From assembly GCA_009691185.1 (NCBI GenBank), contig SHVD01000005.1, forward strand, positions 1 through 35,898: a DNA stretch of 35,898 nt. Reading direction: 5' to 3'. Under the pieces are notes generated by a model, which had not been told where the DNA came from, searched no databases, and worked only from the letters and a program-made list of their open reading frames with translations. The stretch is from Candidatus Nanopelagicaceae bacterium (lineage in GTDB: Bacteria; Actinomycetota; Actinomycetes; Nanopelagicales; Nanopelagicaceae). Below are positions 7,442 through 16,445 of the stretch, in pieces. A program made the position numbers and the translations under genes. Every line of letters begins with the position of its first letter. The stretch's first letter is position 1.

Positions 7442-8496
7442 CCAGTTCTAAAACTATAGATCTAAGGTCAGACACTGTCACAAAGCCATCAGTGGGTATG
7501 AGACAAATGATGGCAGCAGCAGAGGTTGGTGATGATGTTTATGGTGAGGACCCAACAGTAAATTCTTTAGAAAGTCGAGTAGCCTCACTCTTTGATAAAG
7601 AAGCAGCTTTATTTTGTCCAACTGGTTCAATGGCTAATCAATTATCAATTCGCATGCTAGTAGCACCTGGTGAGGAATTAATAACTGAAACAAACTCTCA
7701 TATTGTTAGAGCAGAACTTGGAGCTGGGGCTGTATTTAGCGGAATAACTACTCGCACTTGGTTAGCAGATAGAGGATTATTAAATGCTGACGATCCACTC
7801 AATATTGCAAAACCAGATTCAGGGCCCTATCTAGTTTCTACAACCGCTATTGCTGTTGAAAATACTCACAACTTTGGCGGGGGCACTATTCAGCCAATTT
7901 CTGAGATAAAAAAGTTACGACAAGAGAGTCAAAAACTAGGCATCTTTCTCCACTTAGATGGCGCACGTATTTGGAATGCTCATGTTTCCTCTGGCGTGGA
8001 GCTTAATGAGTATGGAAAATACTTTGACACGATCAGTGTCTGTTTTTCAAAGGGTTTGGGAGCACCAATTGGCTCGATAATGATTTCAGATGGGGAAAGA
8101 ATTCAGAAGGCACGGCAGTGGCGAAAAAGATATGGTGGAGGTATGAGGCAAGTGGGTCTACTTGCAGCTGCGGGTCATTACGCGCTGGATAATAATATTA
8201 AATTATTGAAAAATGATCATCAGCGGGCAAAGTCAATTGCAAAAGCAATTGCTGCTGTTGCGCCAGGTTTGATCAATCCTGATCATGTTGAAACCAATAT
8301 CGTGGGATTAGATTTATCTAGTTTAAAAATTACTGCAACTGAGCTCTCATCTTGGTTACAAGAGCAGAATATTTTAGCAGGGGCGCTTGGGCCAAAGTAT
8401 TTAAGGTTAGTTACACATCTGGATCTTACTGATGATGATGTTGGGTATGTAAATCAAGTGCTGCCTAAGTTAGTGCAGCGCGCCCTCATGTCTTAG
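7438..8496 (+). CDS. ltaE: Low-specificity threonine aldolase (PLP-dependent)
   Basis: Beta-eliminating lyase-type aldolase with 352 residues, splitting threonine or allo-threonine to glycine and acetaldehyde. Family signatures are the N-terminal DLRSDTVTKPS, GDDVYGEDPTV, the PLP aspartate in HLDGARIWNA (Asp174) and the Schiff-base lysine in SVCFSKGLGAPIGS (Lys205). It overlaps the DMT exporter by ATGA. Its last 27 bases are shared with the 3' end of ogt on the other strand. It is a route to glycine and one-carbon units. A related D- or hydroxy-amino-acid aldolase activity is not excluded. Confidence 0.93.
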   Translation: MTSSKTIDLRSDTVTKPSVGMRQMMAAAEVGDDVYGEDPTVNSLESRVASLFDKEAALFCPTGSMANQLSIRMLVAPGEELITETNSHIVRAELGAGAVFSGITTRTWLADRGLLNADDPLNIAKPDSGPYLVSTTAIAVENTHNFGGGTIQPISEIKKLRQESQKLGIFLHLDGARIWNAHVSSGVELNEYGKYFDTISVCFSKGLGAPIGSIMISDGERIQKARQWRKRYGGGMRQVGLLAAAGHYALDNNIKLLKNDHQRAKSIAKAIAAVAPGLINPDHVETNIVGLDLSSLKITATELSSWLQEQNILAGALGPKYLRLVTHLDLTDDDVGYVNQVLPKLVQRALMS

Positions 8497-8964
8497 TAGC
8501 CATTCTTTAATCTTTACACCATAACCATAGTTTCCTAGCGCGCCACTACTTTTCACTATACGGTGACAAGGAATGACTGGCGCAATCAAATTATTACCGC
8601 AAGCGGTTCCGGCGGCTCTAATTGCATTTGCTGATCCTGCTCGTTTAGCTAGCTCTGCATAAGATAATGTCTTCCCGGCAGGGATCTTACGCATCACCTT
8701 CCATACGTCTTGTGAAAACCTAGCACCCATCTGGCGGACTTTTATGCTACTCATAGCATCTAGATCACCATTGAAGTAATCATCAATAAGGATAGAAATT
8801 ATTGGAATTTTATGGACCTCTTTAATGCCTTTTGTAAAATCTTCGTCGGAGAGTCTTAAAACTAGATTATCTAGACCCTTAAATCCTGCAGCTAATAAAA
8901 CGTCCTCATCTGCAATTAAATTCAAAGTGCCAACCGGAGTCTTAACGGTTGAAGCCAGCAGCAT
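8470..8964 (-). CDS. ogt: Methylated-DNA--protein cysteine methyltransferase
   Basis: Suicide repair protein of 164 residues that removes O6-methyl groups from guanine. The alkyl-acceptor Cys133 lies in IPCHRIVKSSGALGNYGYG, the family signature, and the arginine finger region RAAGTACGNN precedes it at about 116-125. It lacks an Ada-type regulatory domain, so this is the constitutive Ogt form. Its start ATG is 6 nt downstream of a TAAACT -10 box, consistent with a leaderless transcript separate from aroG. The 3' end overlaps ltaE in a convergent arrangement. Confidence 0.95.
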   Translation of the reverse strand: MLLASTVKTPVGTLNLIADEDVLLAAGFKGLDNLVLRLSDEDFTKGIKEVHKIPIISILIDDYFNGDLDAMSSIKVRQMGARFSQDVWKVMRKIPAGKTLSYAELAKRAGSANAIRAAGTACGNNLIAPVIPCHRIVKSSGALGNYGYGVKIKEWLLRHEGALH

Positions 8965-8970
8965 TTAACG

Positions 8971-8976
8971 AGTTTA
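8971..8976 (-). promoter_or_regulatory. -10 box of ogt (leaderless)
   Basis: TAAACT on the - strand, 6 nt before the ATG at 8964, in the 43-nt gap after aroG; no Shine-Dalgarno is present. Confidence 0.5.
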
Positions 8977-9007
8977 TTCTGTTTTATACAAACATCAATA
9001 TTTATTT

Positions 9008-10339
9008 TTAACGATCTCGTAGCATCTCTGCTACTAAAAAGGCGAGTTCAAGTGATTGGGTGTGGTTCAATCTTGGATCGCAAGCACTTTCATACCTTGA
9101 AGATAAATCTTCATGACTTATTGCTTCTCCCCCACCAACACACTCAGTGACATCATCACCTGTCAGCTCAATATGAATGCCGCCTGGGTGGGTTCCTAAC
9201 TTTTTATGAACCTCAAAAAATCCACGAACCTCATCTAGTACATCATCAAATTTTCTAGTTTTGTATCCACTTGGTGCTTCATAGGTGTTTCCATGCATCG
9301 GATCACAGACCCATAGAACTACCACACCTGATTTTCTAACCGCCTCTACCAACGGTGGCAGTTTTTCGCGAATTAAACCAGCTCCCATTCGAGTTATAAA
9401 AGTTAGCCGACCTTGCTCGTTACTTGGGTTCAGTTTTTTTATAATGGCAAGTACTTCATCGGTTGTAGTTTTTGGACCAAGCTTCACGCCAATAGGGTTA
9501 TGAATTTTTTCGGCAAAATCCATATGTGCGCCATCTATTTGGCGAGTTCTCTCTCCGACCCAAACAAAATGAGCTGAAACATCATAAGGATTGTTGGTTC
9601 GAGAGTCGATTCTAGTTAGAGCTTTTTCATACTCTAATATCAGTGCTTCGTGACTGGAATAAAAATCAACTGATTTAAATGATTCAGGATCAACGCCAGC
9701 CGATTGCATAAACTGAATCGCCCTGCCAATTTCATTTGCCATTTCCTCATAGCGAGCGCTGAATCTGGCATCTGCAGCAAATCCCTTATTCCAACTATGG
9801 ACTTGGCGAAGATCGGCGAAACCACCCTGGGTAAAGGCTCGTACTAGATTCAATGTTGCAGCTGAGGTGTTATAAACCCGCACTAAACGCTTCGGGTCTG
9901 GTGTGCGTGCATCTTTGGTAAATTCCAAATCATTAACTGCATCTCCCCGGTAGGCAGGCAGAGTTACTCCATCACGAGTTTCCAAATCATTACTACGAGG
10001 CTTTGCAAATTGCCCAGCCATCCGACCCACCTTAATTACTGGCAAGGATGAGAAGTACTGCAGGACTGCGGCCATTTGTAAAATTGTTTTGATTCGATTT
10101 CGAATTGAATCTGCAGTTGCTGCTGCAAAAGTTTCAGCGCAATCACCACCTTGTAGCCAAAATGCTCTGCCCAATGCAGCTTCACCGATTCGCTTCTTGA
10201 GATTGTCGCACTCACCGGCAAATACCAATGGTGGACAACTCTCCAATTCAGCTACCGCTGACTTGACCGCCTCTGGATCAGGCCAGGTAGGTTGTTGAGC
10301 AGCAACTAATCCTGATTTAAATATCGAGTTGGCATTCAT
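9008..10339 (-). CDS. aroG: Class II 3-deoxy-7-phosphoheptulonate (DAHP) synthase
   Basis: First enzyme of the shikimate pathway (phosphoenolpyruvate plus erythrose 4-phosphate). With 443 residues it belongs to the plant/actinobacterial class II form, not the E. coli AroFGH type. Visible landmarks are FWLQGGDCAETF carrying the metal-binding cysteine, KVGRMAGQFAKPRS, HFVWVGERTRQIDGAH, LGPKTTTDEV and the C-terminal GGIHIELTGDDVTECVGG. In mycobacteria this enzyme pairs with a small chorismate mutase; none is in the window. A promoter-like TACCAT lies 6 nt before the ATG. It follows pfkA on the same strand. Confidence 0.96.
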   Translation of the reverse strand: MNANSIFKSGLVAAQQPTWPDPEAVKSAVAELESCPPLVFAGECDNLKKRIGEAALGRAFWLQGGDCAETFAAATADSIRNRIKTILQMAAVLQYFSSLPVIKVGRMAGQFAKPRSNDLETRDGVTLPAYRGDAVNDLEFTKDARTPDPKRLVRVYNTSAATLNLVRAFTQGGFADLRQVHSWNKGFAADARFSARYEEMANEIGRAIQFMQSAGVDPESFKSVDFYSSHEALILEYEKALTRIDSRTNNPYDVSAHFVWVGERTRQIDGAHMDFAEKIHNPIGVKLGPKTTTDEVLAIIKKLNPSNEQGRLTFITRMGAGLIREKLPPLVEAVRKSGVVVLWVCDPMHGNTYEAPSGYKTRKFDDVLDEVRGFFEVHKKLGTHPGGIHIELTGDDVTECVGGGEAISHEDLSSRYESACDPRLNHTQSLELAFLVAEMLRDR

Positions 10340-10345
10340 AAGATA

Positions 10346-10351
10346 ATGGTA
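10346..10351 (-). promoter_or_regulatory. -10 box of aroG (leaderless)
   Basis: TACCAT on the - strand, 6 nt before the ATG at 10339. It suggests aroG can be transcribed independently of pfkA, whose stop is 55 nt upstream. Confidence 0.4.
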
Positions 10352-10394
10352 GGCAATCCTTGGATATTGATGTGGCTAATTAGGCCTTCATCAA

Positions 10395-11420
10395 CTACCC
10401 AAAGAAAATCTGCGCTTCCTTGTATAGCTCAGGATCTACCGTCTTTAATTTTGCCGTTGCAGAGGCTAGTGGCACCCGCTCTATCTTGGTTCCATGTAAA
10501 GCCACCATCTTGCCCCAATCCCCATCATGCACCGCGGTAATAGCGTGTAAACCAAATCTAGTAGCCAGTACTCGATCAAAAGCTGTTGGCGTACCACCAC
10601 GCTGGATATGACCTAGGACGGAGGTTCGAGCCTCATTACCTGTTTTCTCTTCAATTTGTTTTGCTAGCCATTCGCCAATTCCAGATAACTTAACATGTCC
10701 AAATGAATCAAGAGTTTTATCTTTAGTGATTAGATCTCCATCTTGTGGAATTGCGCCCTCTGCAATCACAATAATTGGTGAGTAGCTCTGTTCAAATCTG
10801 GACTCAACCCACTTGCAAACCTGCTCTAGGGAAAATTTCACCTCCGGAATTAATATGCAGGAAGCTCCACCAGCTAATCCTGAATGCAAAGCGATCCAAC
10901 CAGCATGCCTACCCATAACCTCAACTATCAAGGCTCGGTGGTGTGACTCCGCAGTGGTGTGTAATCGATCAATCGCTTCTACTGCAATATTTACCGCTGT
11001 ATCAAATCCAAATGTGTAATCAGTATTACTCAAATCATTATCAATTGTCTTTGGAACGCCAACGACTTTAACACCTAGTGAATCTAATTTAGTGGCAACA
11101 CCAAGTGTATCTTCACCACCAATTGCTATTAAAGCATCCACATTCATTTTTGCTAAATTTTCTTTTATTTTTTCCACACCATTATCGATTTTAAATGGAT
11201 TAGTTCTTGATGAACCCAAAATAGTTCCACCCTTAGGCAAGATTCCCCGAGTCGCTGGAATATCTAACTTCATAGTTAGGCCTTCAAGAGGACCACGCCA
11301 GCCATCACGGAAGCCTAGAAATTCATACCCATACTCTTTAACACCCTTGCGTACTGCGGCGCGGATTACTGCATTTAAACCAGGACAATCTCCGCCGCCA
11401 GTTAAAACACCGATACGCAT
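10395..11420 (-). CDS. pfkA: 6-phosphofructokinase with pyrophosphate-type active site
   Basis: Phosphofructokinase A family, 341 residues, acting on fructose 6-phosphate in glycolysis. The motif GGEDTLG places Asp at position 104 and PKTIDNDL places Lys at 124; ATP-dependent enzymes carry Gly at both, while Asp104 with Lys124 marks PPi-dependent enzymes such as the Amycolatopsis type. Catalytic Asp127 and the substrate loop MGRHAGWIALHSGLAGGA are intact. I therefore predict EC 2.7.1.90, reversible and sparing ATP, inferred from residues alone. The enzyme lies upstream of aroG on the same strand; the region before its ATG shows no clear ribosome site. Confidence 0.92.
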   Translation of the reverse strand: MRIGVLTGGGDCPGLNAVIRAAVRKGVKEYGYEFLGFRDGWRGPLEGLTMKLDIPATRGILPKGGTILGSSRTNPFKIDNGVEKIKENLAKMNVDALIAIGGEDTLGVATKLDSLGVKVVGVPKTIDNDLSNTDYTFGFDTAVNIAVEAIDRLHTTAESHHRALIVEVMGRHAGWIALHSGLAGGASCILIPEVKFSLEQVCKWVESRFEQSYSPIIVIAEGAIPQDGDLITKDKTLDSFGHVKLSGIGEWLAKQIEEKTGNEARTSVLGHIQRGGTPTAFDRVLATRFGLHAITAVHDGDWGKMVALHGTKIERVPLASATAKLKTVDPELYKEAQIFFG

Positions 11421-11477
11421 TTAAAAACCCCAGACTCAAAATGGTTATAAAAATTGGTCAACATTGCTGGCTAAGTC

Positions 11478-11483
11478 TACTCT
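11478..11483 (+). promoter_or_regulatory. -10 box of the esterase gene (leaderless)
   Basis: TACTCT followed by 6 nt and ATG 11490. A TTGGTC about 18 nt upstream is a plausible -35. It lies in the 69-nt divergent gap with pfkA. Confidence 0.5.
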
Positions 11484-11489
11484 GCCACA

Positions 11490-12428
11490 ATGGGATTAAA
11501 ACCCGAAATAAAGGCGTACCTTACAGAGCTAGCATCCCTTGGCCTGCCACAGGTTTGGCAAGCACCATTGGATGAAATTCGAGAAAACAACAAACTTAAT
11601 GTTGCCCTGCAACAACCATTAGTTGAGATTGAATTGGTAGAACAACGCAGGATTTCAGGCCCCACTTCTGTACTACCAATTCGGATTTATCGACCCACTA
11701 ACGACTCAAATTTACCTGCAATGGTATTTTTCCACGGTGGTGGCTGGGTTTTAAATTTCTTAGATATTTATGAACCAGCACTTCGAAAAATCGCTAATCA
11801 TGGGAACTTTATAATAGTTGCAGTGGAGTACCAAAAGGCACCAGAACATCCATACCCGGCAGCCTTTACTGATTGCTACGCCACTCTTAAATGGGTAATT
11901 GATAATGCATCTGATCTATCGATTGATCAATCATCTATTGGCGTGGGTGGAGATAGCGCAGGTGGAAACTTAGCCTCTACCGTCGCGATCAGAGCCTTAA
12001 ATGAAAACTTAATTTCACTTGCTTTTCAACTGCTAATTTACCCATGTAATGATTTAGATATGGCCTATCCATCGGCAATAAATTTTGCGCAAGGGTATGG
12101 GCTCACTACCCAAGCAATGAAATGGTTTTGGGAGCAATATCTCGCCACAGCTGAGGACAAAAATGATTTATATGCAGTACCTATTAAGGCCAAGACACTT
12201 CGAGGTGTAGCACCTGCTATTTTGATTGCAGCCGAGTTTGATCCACTAACCGATGGTGTTAAAAGTTACTATCAAAAATTGATGAATGATTCAGTTCCTG
12301 CAATATATAAAGAGTATTCAGGCCAGATACATGGCTTCTTTAATTTAAGTGGCGTCACTCCTGACGCAGATTTACTATACTTAGATATTGCTAATGAAGT
12401 GAATGCAATTTTAGGAAGGCATAAATAA
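11490..12428 (+). CDS. Alpha/beta hydrolase of the hormone-sensitive-lipase family
   Basis: Carboxylesterase-like enzyme of 312 residues. The oxyanion motif HGGGW is at residues 82-86, the nucleophile Ser156 in GDSAGGN, the acid probably Asp251 in EFDPLTDG and the base His281 in IHGFF, so the catalytic triad is complete. No signal peptide is seen, so it is probably cytoplasmic. It probably cleaves short-chain esters; the true substrate is unknown. The TAA stop is directly followed by the TTG start of a DMT transporter. Confidence 0.92.
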   Translation: MGLKPEIKAYLTELASLGLPQVWQAPLDEIRENNKLNVALQQPLVEIELVEQRRISGPTSVLPIRIYRPTNDSNLPAMVFFHGGGWVLNFLDIYEPALRKIANHGNFIIVAVEYQKAPEHPYPAAFTDCYATLKWVIDNASDLSIDQSSIGVGGDSAGGNLASTVAIRALNENLISLAFQLLIYPCNDLDMAYPSAINFAQGYGLTTQAMKWFWEQYLATAEDKNDLYAVPIKAKTLRGVAPAILIAAEFDPLTDGVKSYYQKLMNDSVPAIYKEYSGQIHGFFNLSGVTPDADLLYLDIANEVNAILGRHK

Positions 12429-13292
12429 TTGACTAGGGTGGGTTGGGGTAGATTTGCCCTAGTGGGCTTCTTATGGGGTACTCCATACCTATTTATAAAG
12501 GTCGCAGTTGAGGAGATTTCACCCTCAACAATAATTTTCTTTCGAGTATTAATTGGCACAATAGTATTACTACCACTGGCCTTATCTCAGAAAAAGATGT
12601 CAATCCCAAGAAAATATTGGCATATTGTTCTTATCTATACCGTTGCAGAGCTGATAGGTCCTTGGTATTTAATTACTAATGCTGAGCAAAAATTATCATC
12701 CGGCCTCACAGGTTTATTAGTTGCCACTGTGCCAATCTGGGCGGCTATTTTTGCCTCATTAAATGGTGATCACACTGTTTGGCATAAATCTCGATTATTT
12801 GGGTTAGGGATCGGATTTATAGGTGTCGTTGCCGTAGTAGGTATCGAGTCCATCAGTGGTCGACAGGACATCAGATCAATTGGTATGGTGATTCTGGCTG
12901 CAATTGGTTATGCCTATGCGGTAAACATGATTAATCGCAAAATTCCAAATGTTCCTGGAATTGGATTAAATGCCTGGGCGATGATCATTACTACCATTTT
13001 CTATTTTCCATTTGCGATTACGCATTGGCCAACTCAAACTCCTTCTGTAGAGGCGATAGCTTCAGTAGCAGCACTTGGCGTTTTTTGTACAGCAATTGCA
13101 TTTATTCTGTTTTTTAAATTACTTGCAGAGGTTGGGCCACCCCGTGCTTCGCTCATAACCTATTTGAATACAGCAGTTGCAGTGCTACTAGGAGTAATTT
13201 TATTGGGAGAACCACTCACCTTGGGAATAATGCTTGGACTACCGCTAGTGCTGATCGGTTCCTATTTTGCTAGTCGGAAAGTGCGTCCGTAA
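12429..13292 (+). CDS. EamA/DMT-superfamily transporter
   Basis: Second DMT exporter of the window, 287 residues and about ten hydrophobic helices in two EamA repeats (first repeat FLWGTPYLFIKVAVEEISPS). It starts at TTG with zero spacing after the hydrolase stop (TAATTG), the same junction as at 6566-6571. The last 23 bases overlap the 3' end of era on the other strand. Clear divergence from the first DMT argues against a recent duplication. Substrate unknown. Confidence 0.9.
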   Translation: MTRVGWGRFALVGFLWGTPYLFIKVAVEEISPSTIIFFRVLIGTIVLLPLALSQKKMSIPRKYWHIVLIYTVAELIGPWYLITNAEQKLSSGLTGLLVATVPIWAAIFASLNGDHTVWHKSRLFGLGIGFIGVVAVVGIESISGRQDIRSIGMVILAAIGYAYAVNMINRKIPNVPGIGLNAWAMIITTIFYFPFAITHWPTQTPSVEAIASVAALGVFCTAIAFILFFKLLAEVGPPRASLITYLNTAVAVLLGVILLGEPLTLGIMLGLPLVLIGSYFASRKVRP

Positions 13293-14187
13293 ACCCAAGT
13301 TTTGCTAAAAGTTTAGGATCTTTTTGCCACTCCTTAGATACTTTTACATGAATTTGCAGAAACACTTGCATATCAACTAAGTTTTCAATTGATTTGCGGG
13401 CAATTGTGCCAATTGATTTCAATTTACTACCCTGAGGACCAATAATAATTCCCTTTTGACTATCTCGTTCTACATGCAATGTTGCACTAATATCAAAAAT
13501 CTTTCCCCCCTCTCGCTCCCCCATCTCCTCGATAGTTACCATCACCGAGTGTGGCAGCTCCTCATATAGTTCCTCGATTGCAGCTTCTCTGATCAAATCG
13601 GCATACATCAATTCTTCAGCTTGGTCAGTATTAATATCTTTTGGATAAAGAGCTGGCGACATTGGTAAATTTTTAGCTAGTAGTTCTAGAAGTAGTTGGG
13701 TTTGCTCAAGATTTTTTGCGGAAACTGGCACGATTTCTGCTCGATTTAAATTCAACTTATTTGCAAAATCACCTACCTGCGTAAGTTTGACCGCTAAATC
13801 TGATTTTGAAACAGCATCTACTTTTGTGACTACCAAGAAGAGTGGTTGACCATTCTTTATTTGTTTGGCAATGTATTCATCTCCTGCGCCGATCTCCTCA
13901 TTGGCTGGCAAACACAATAAAACTGAATCAGTTGAACTTATGTTTTCAGTAACCATCGAATTAAGTCTTGTGCCAAGAGCAGTTTTAGGTTTATGCATCC
14001 CCGGGGTGTCAACTAAAATCATTTGAAAATCATGTCGATTAACAATTCCGCGAATTGGATTTCTTGTTGTATTTGGATGGTGTGATGTGATAACGATTTT
14101 CGTACCGACTAACGCATTAACAAGTGTTGACTTGCCTGTATTTGGGCGACCGACTACGGCAACAAATCCTGCCTTGAAATTTTCCAT
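13270..14187 (-). CDS. era: GTPase Era
   Basis: Ras-like GTPase that binds the 3' end of 16S rRNA and checks 30S maturation; 305 residues. The G1 motif is GRPNTGKST (about 13-21), G3 is DTPGMHKP, G4 is TKVD and G5 is SAK. The C-terminal KH domain contains KGIIIGPQGSKLKSIG. It lies 24 nt behind dprA. The C-terminus overlaps the convergent transporter gene by 23 bases. All functional motifs are present. Confidence 0.96.
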   Translation of the reverse strand: MENFKAGFVAVVGRPNTGKSTLVNALVGTKIVITSHHPNTTRNPIRGIVNRHDFQMILVDTPGMHKPKTALGTRLNSMVTENISSTDSVLLCLPANEEIGAGDEYIAKQIKNGQPLFLVVTKVDAVSKSDLAVKLTQVGDFANKLNLNRAEIVPVSAKNLEQTQLLLELLAKNLPMSPALYPKDINTDQAEELMYADLIREAAIEELYEELPHSVMVTIEEMGEREGGKIFDISATLHVERDSQKGIIIGPQGSKLKSIGTIARKSIENLVDMQVFLQIHVKVSKEWQKDPKLLAKLGFTDALSD

Positions 14188-14211
14188 TGGCCATATTCTC
14201 TCACCTTTTAC

Positions 14212-15093
14212 TCATCGCAATTGCAATGGAGTAATCACATCTAGAATTTCATCCAAGCTTGTTGCAATATCAGCAACTCGCTCAGAAATTAAACGATGAC
14301 ATCCTTCACTCAATGGCGAGGTTATTTCACCTGGAATCGCAAAAACTGGTCTAAAGATCTCTGCGGCATCTCGGGCAGTTCGAATTGAGCCACTAACAAA
14401 CTCTGCTTCAACTACAACCGTTGCTTTGGTAAGCGCAGCGATTAATCTGTTGCGAATCAGAAATTTATATGGAGCCGTACTCCCTGAGGGCATCGATTCT
14501 GATACCAAGAGGCCAGATGCTGATATTTGTTTAAACAATCCTTGATTCTCTGGTGGATATAAATTATTCACTCCAGCTGCCAATACAGAAATCGTCACTC
14601 CTCCGGCAGCAAGTGCACCTGTGTGAGCTGCCGTATCAATTCCATATGCTCCGCCACTGACTACGCAAACTCCAGAGAGAGCTGCTTCATTGGATAGTTT
14701 TTTTGCAACCGTAACACCGTAATTAGTTGGCCGCCTACTTCCCACTATTGAGATTGAGTGTTCTAGCGTGGCTAATGATTCACGATTACCCAAAAATACT
14801 AAACCAATTGGTGGGGTGGCCAAAGCATTTAACGAAGTTGGCCAATCTATGCTTTCATCAGTGATAAAGAAGGTATTAGCTTGATTTATCTCAGCTTTTA
14901 ATTGGTCTAGATCTCGACTTTTAATCTGATATCTTAATTTAGAGATGTTTGGCTGTTTTAGGTATTTTCTGCCTTCGATAATTTTGCAGTAAACAGTACT
15001 AGCACCATGAGCGTTAATTTCATTAACCCAAAAAGCATTTCCAGCTTCGATGACTGAGAAAAGAATTAATTTTGCTGAAATCTCATCTATCAC
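14212..15093 (-). CDS. dprA: DNA-processing protein DprA/Smf
   Basis: Rossmann-fold ssDNA-binding protein that loads RecA on incoming single strands during transformation; 293 residues. The core shows VGSRRPTNYGV, VSGGAYGIDTAAHTGAL, VLAAGVNNLYPPEN and SESMPSGSTAPYKFLIRNRLIAALT, the conserved DprA order. An N-terminal helical region is present, but the C-terminal winged-helix domain seen in longer DprAs is missing. Start GTG 15093 stands 6 nt after a TAAGTT box, suggesting leaderless expression. No other competence gene is in the window, so the role could be general recombination. Confidence 0.93.
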   Translation of the reverse strand: MIDEISAKLILFSVIEAGNAFWVNEINAHGASTVYCKIIEGRKYLKQPNISKLRYQIKSRDLDQLKAEINQANTFFITDESIDWPTSLNALATPPIGLVFLGNRESLATLEHSISIVGSRRPTNYGVTVAKKLSNEAALSGVCVVSGGAYGIDTAAHTGALAAGGVTISVLAAGVNNLYPPENQGLFKQISASGLLVSESMPSGSTAPYKFLIRNRLIAALTKATVVVEAEFVSGSIRTARDAAEIFRPVFAIPGEITSPLSEGCHRLISERVADIATSLDEILDVITPLQLR

Positions 15094-15099
15094 TAAACA

Positions 15100-15105
15100 A
15101 ACTTA
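15100..15105 (-). promoter_or_regulatory. -10 box of dprA (leaderless)
   Basis: TAAGTT on the - strand, 6 nt before GTG 15093, inside the 55-nt gap after rnhB. Confidence 0.4.
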
Positions 15106-15148
15106 ACTAATTTTACATCAAATTTGGAGGTGGATAAATTTCTGTGTA

Positions 15149-15748
15149 TCAACTGAGCAGCGCTGTGATATTTGAAAATGATTTCCGATGGATTGGTAGC
15201 ACTCCATGGTTCTTTATCGCTTCAGTATGTGATGCAGTTATATACCCTTTGTGACCAGCGAAGCCATACTGGGGATATTGCTTATCAAGTGCAATCATTA
15301 TTCGATCTCGATAGACCTTTGCCAAAATAGAAGCACAACTAATTGAAATTGCCACCTGATCACCCTTCCAAACAGAGAGATTGGGTGTAGTTAATCCTGG
15401 TATTGGATATCCATCGGTGAGAATATATTCAGGTGTAATCTGTAGAGCATTTACCGCTCTGCGCATTCCTTCGATATTACATTTGTGAAGTCCAAGTGAA
15501 TCAATTTCAGCTGGTGTTATTTCGATGATTGCGTAGGAAATGCAATTACTAATCACAACATCAAAGAGTGCTTCTCGTTTGGATTCACTTAGCTCTTTTG
15601 AATCTCTCACATCCTTTAAGAGATCAGATAGTGGGTCCTTTAGGATCGCTGCAGCCACAACTAATGGACCAGCACATGGTCCGCGACCTGCTTCATCCAC
15701 ACCAGCAATATTTTTGATACCAGCCTTAAGCAAACTGAGCTCAATCAT
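15149..15748 (-). CDS. rnhB: Ribonuclease HII
   Basis: Type 2 RNase H of 199 residues, cutting RNA in RNA-DNA hybrids and at single ribonucleotides. The DEAGRGPCAGPLVVAAA motif (DE at about residues 18-19) holds two catalytic acids, with further conserved blocks DSKELSESKR, ILTDGYPIPG and AKVYRDRIM. It starts 5 nt after the lepB stop; lepB-rnhB adjacency is the usual actinobacterial order. Length is standard. Confidence 0.95.
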   Translation of the reverse strand: MIELSLLKAGIKNIAGVDEAGRGPCAGPLVVAAAILKDPLSDLLKDVRDSKELSESKREALFDVVISNCISYAIIEITPAEIDSLGLHKCNIEGMRRAVNALQITPEYILTDGYPIPGLTTPNLSVWKGDQVAISISCASILAKVYRDRIMIALDKQYPQYGFAGHKGYITASHTEAIKNHGVLPIHRKSFSNITALLS

Positions 15749-15753
15749 GAAAG

Positions 15754-16431
15754 CTAAGGTTTATCTTTAACAGATATCTTTTTTAAATCCTCGCCTTTTT
15801 CCATTATCGAAATATTTCCAATGGGCCAAACAATGAAGCTCGCTCTGCCAACAACTTTACTAAGTGGAACTAATCCATTATTTGCAGAATCTGGTTGATA
15901 TCTGGAATCAGCACTGGCTGAACGATGATCACCCATAACCCAGATAAAGCCTGCTGGCACATCAATATTAAACTTAGTATCACTTGGCTTATCACCATCA
16001 AATATGTATGGCTCAGTTATTGGCACTCCATTTACTTGCAATTTTCCACTTGGATCACAGCAAGTAACATTATCGCCGCCCACACCAATCACACGCTTAA
16101 TCAAGTATTGCTTAGCTGGATCTGGAATAACCCCTACCATTATTAGACCAGATTTTATTTTTCCTATTAAAGCTGAATCATTTGATTCTGATGCTTCACC
16201 AAGCCAATTATCTGGATCGCCAAAAACTACTACCTCACCACGCTTAATCTCACTGAAGAGTGCGCCGAATTTATTAACTGCAATTCGATCACCTATTTGT
16301 AAAGTATTTTCCATCGAGCCTGAAGGAATATAGAAAAAATGCAGAAAAAAAGTTTTAATTACAATGGAAACTATCAATGCCGAAACTACAATAATTGGCA
16401 GTTCGCGAAGGAAGGAGCCCTTCTTTGGCAT
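15754..16431 (-). CDS. lepB: Signal peptidase I
   Basis: Type I leader peptidase of 225 residues that removes signal peptides at the outer face of the membrane. One N-terminal transmembrane helix (about 11-30) precedes the catalytic Ser39 in IPSGSMENTL; the general base is Lys112 in YLIKRVIGVGGD, and box E is MGDHRSASADSRY. Known order is rpsP-rimM-trmD-rplS-lepB-rnhB, but here rpsP is only 14 nt upstream. I see no ribosome site before the ATG, so translation probably depends on coupling to rpsP or on an undetected signal. Confidence 0.94.
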   Translation of the reverse strand: MPKKGSFLRELPIIVVSALIVSIVIKTFFLHFFYIPSGSMENTLQIGDRIAVNKFGALFSEIKRGEVVVFGDPDNWLGEASESNDSALIGKIKSGLIMVGVIPDPAKQYLIKRVIGVGGDNVTCCDPSGKLQVNGVPITEPYIFDGDKPSDTKFNIDVPAGFIWVMGDHRSASADSRYQPDSANNGLVPLSKVVGRASFIVWPIGNISIMEKGEDLKKISVKDKP

Positions 16432-16445
16432 ATATTTAAAGTTGC

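Noticed and set aside
6569-13292. The two DMT exporters as a recent duplication
   Set aside because: Their protein sequences are clearly diverged; only the fold and the start junction are shared.
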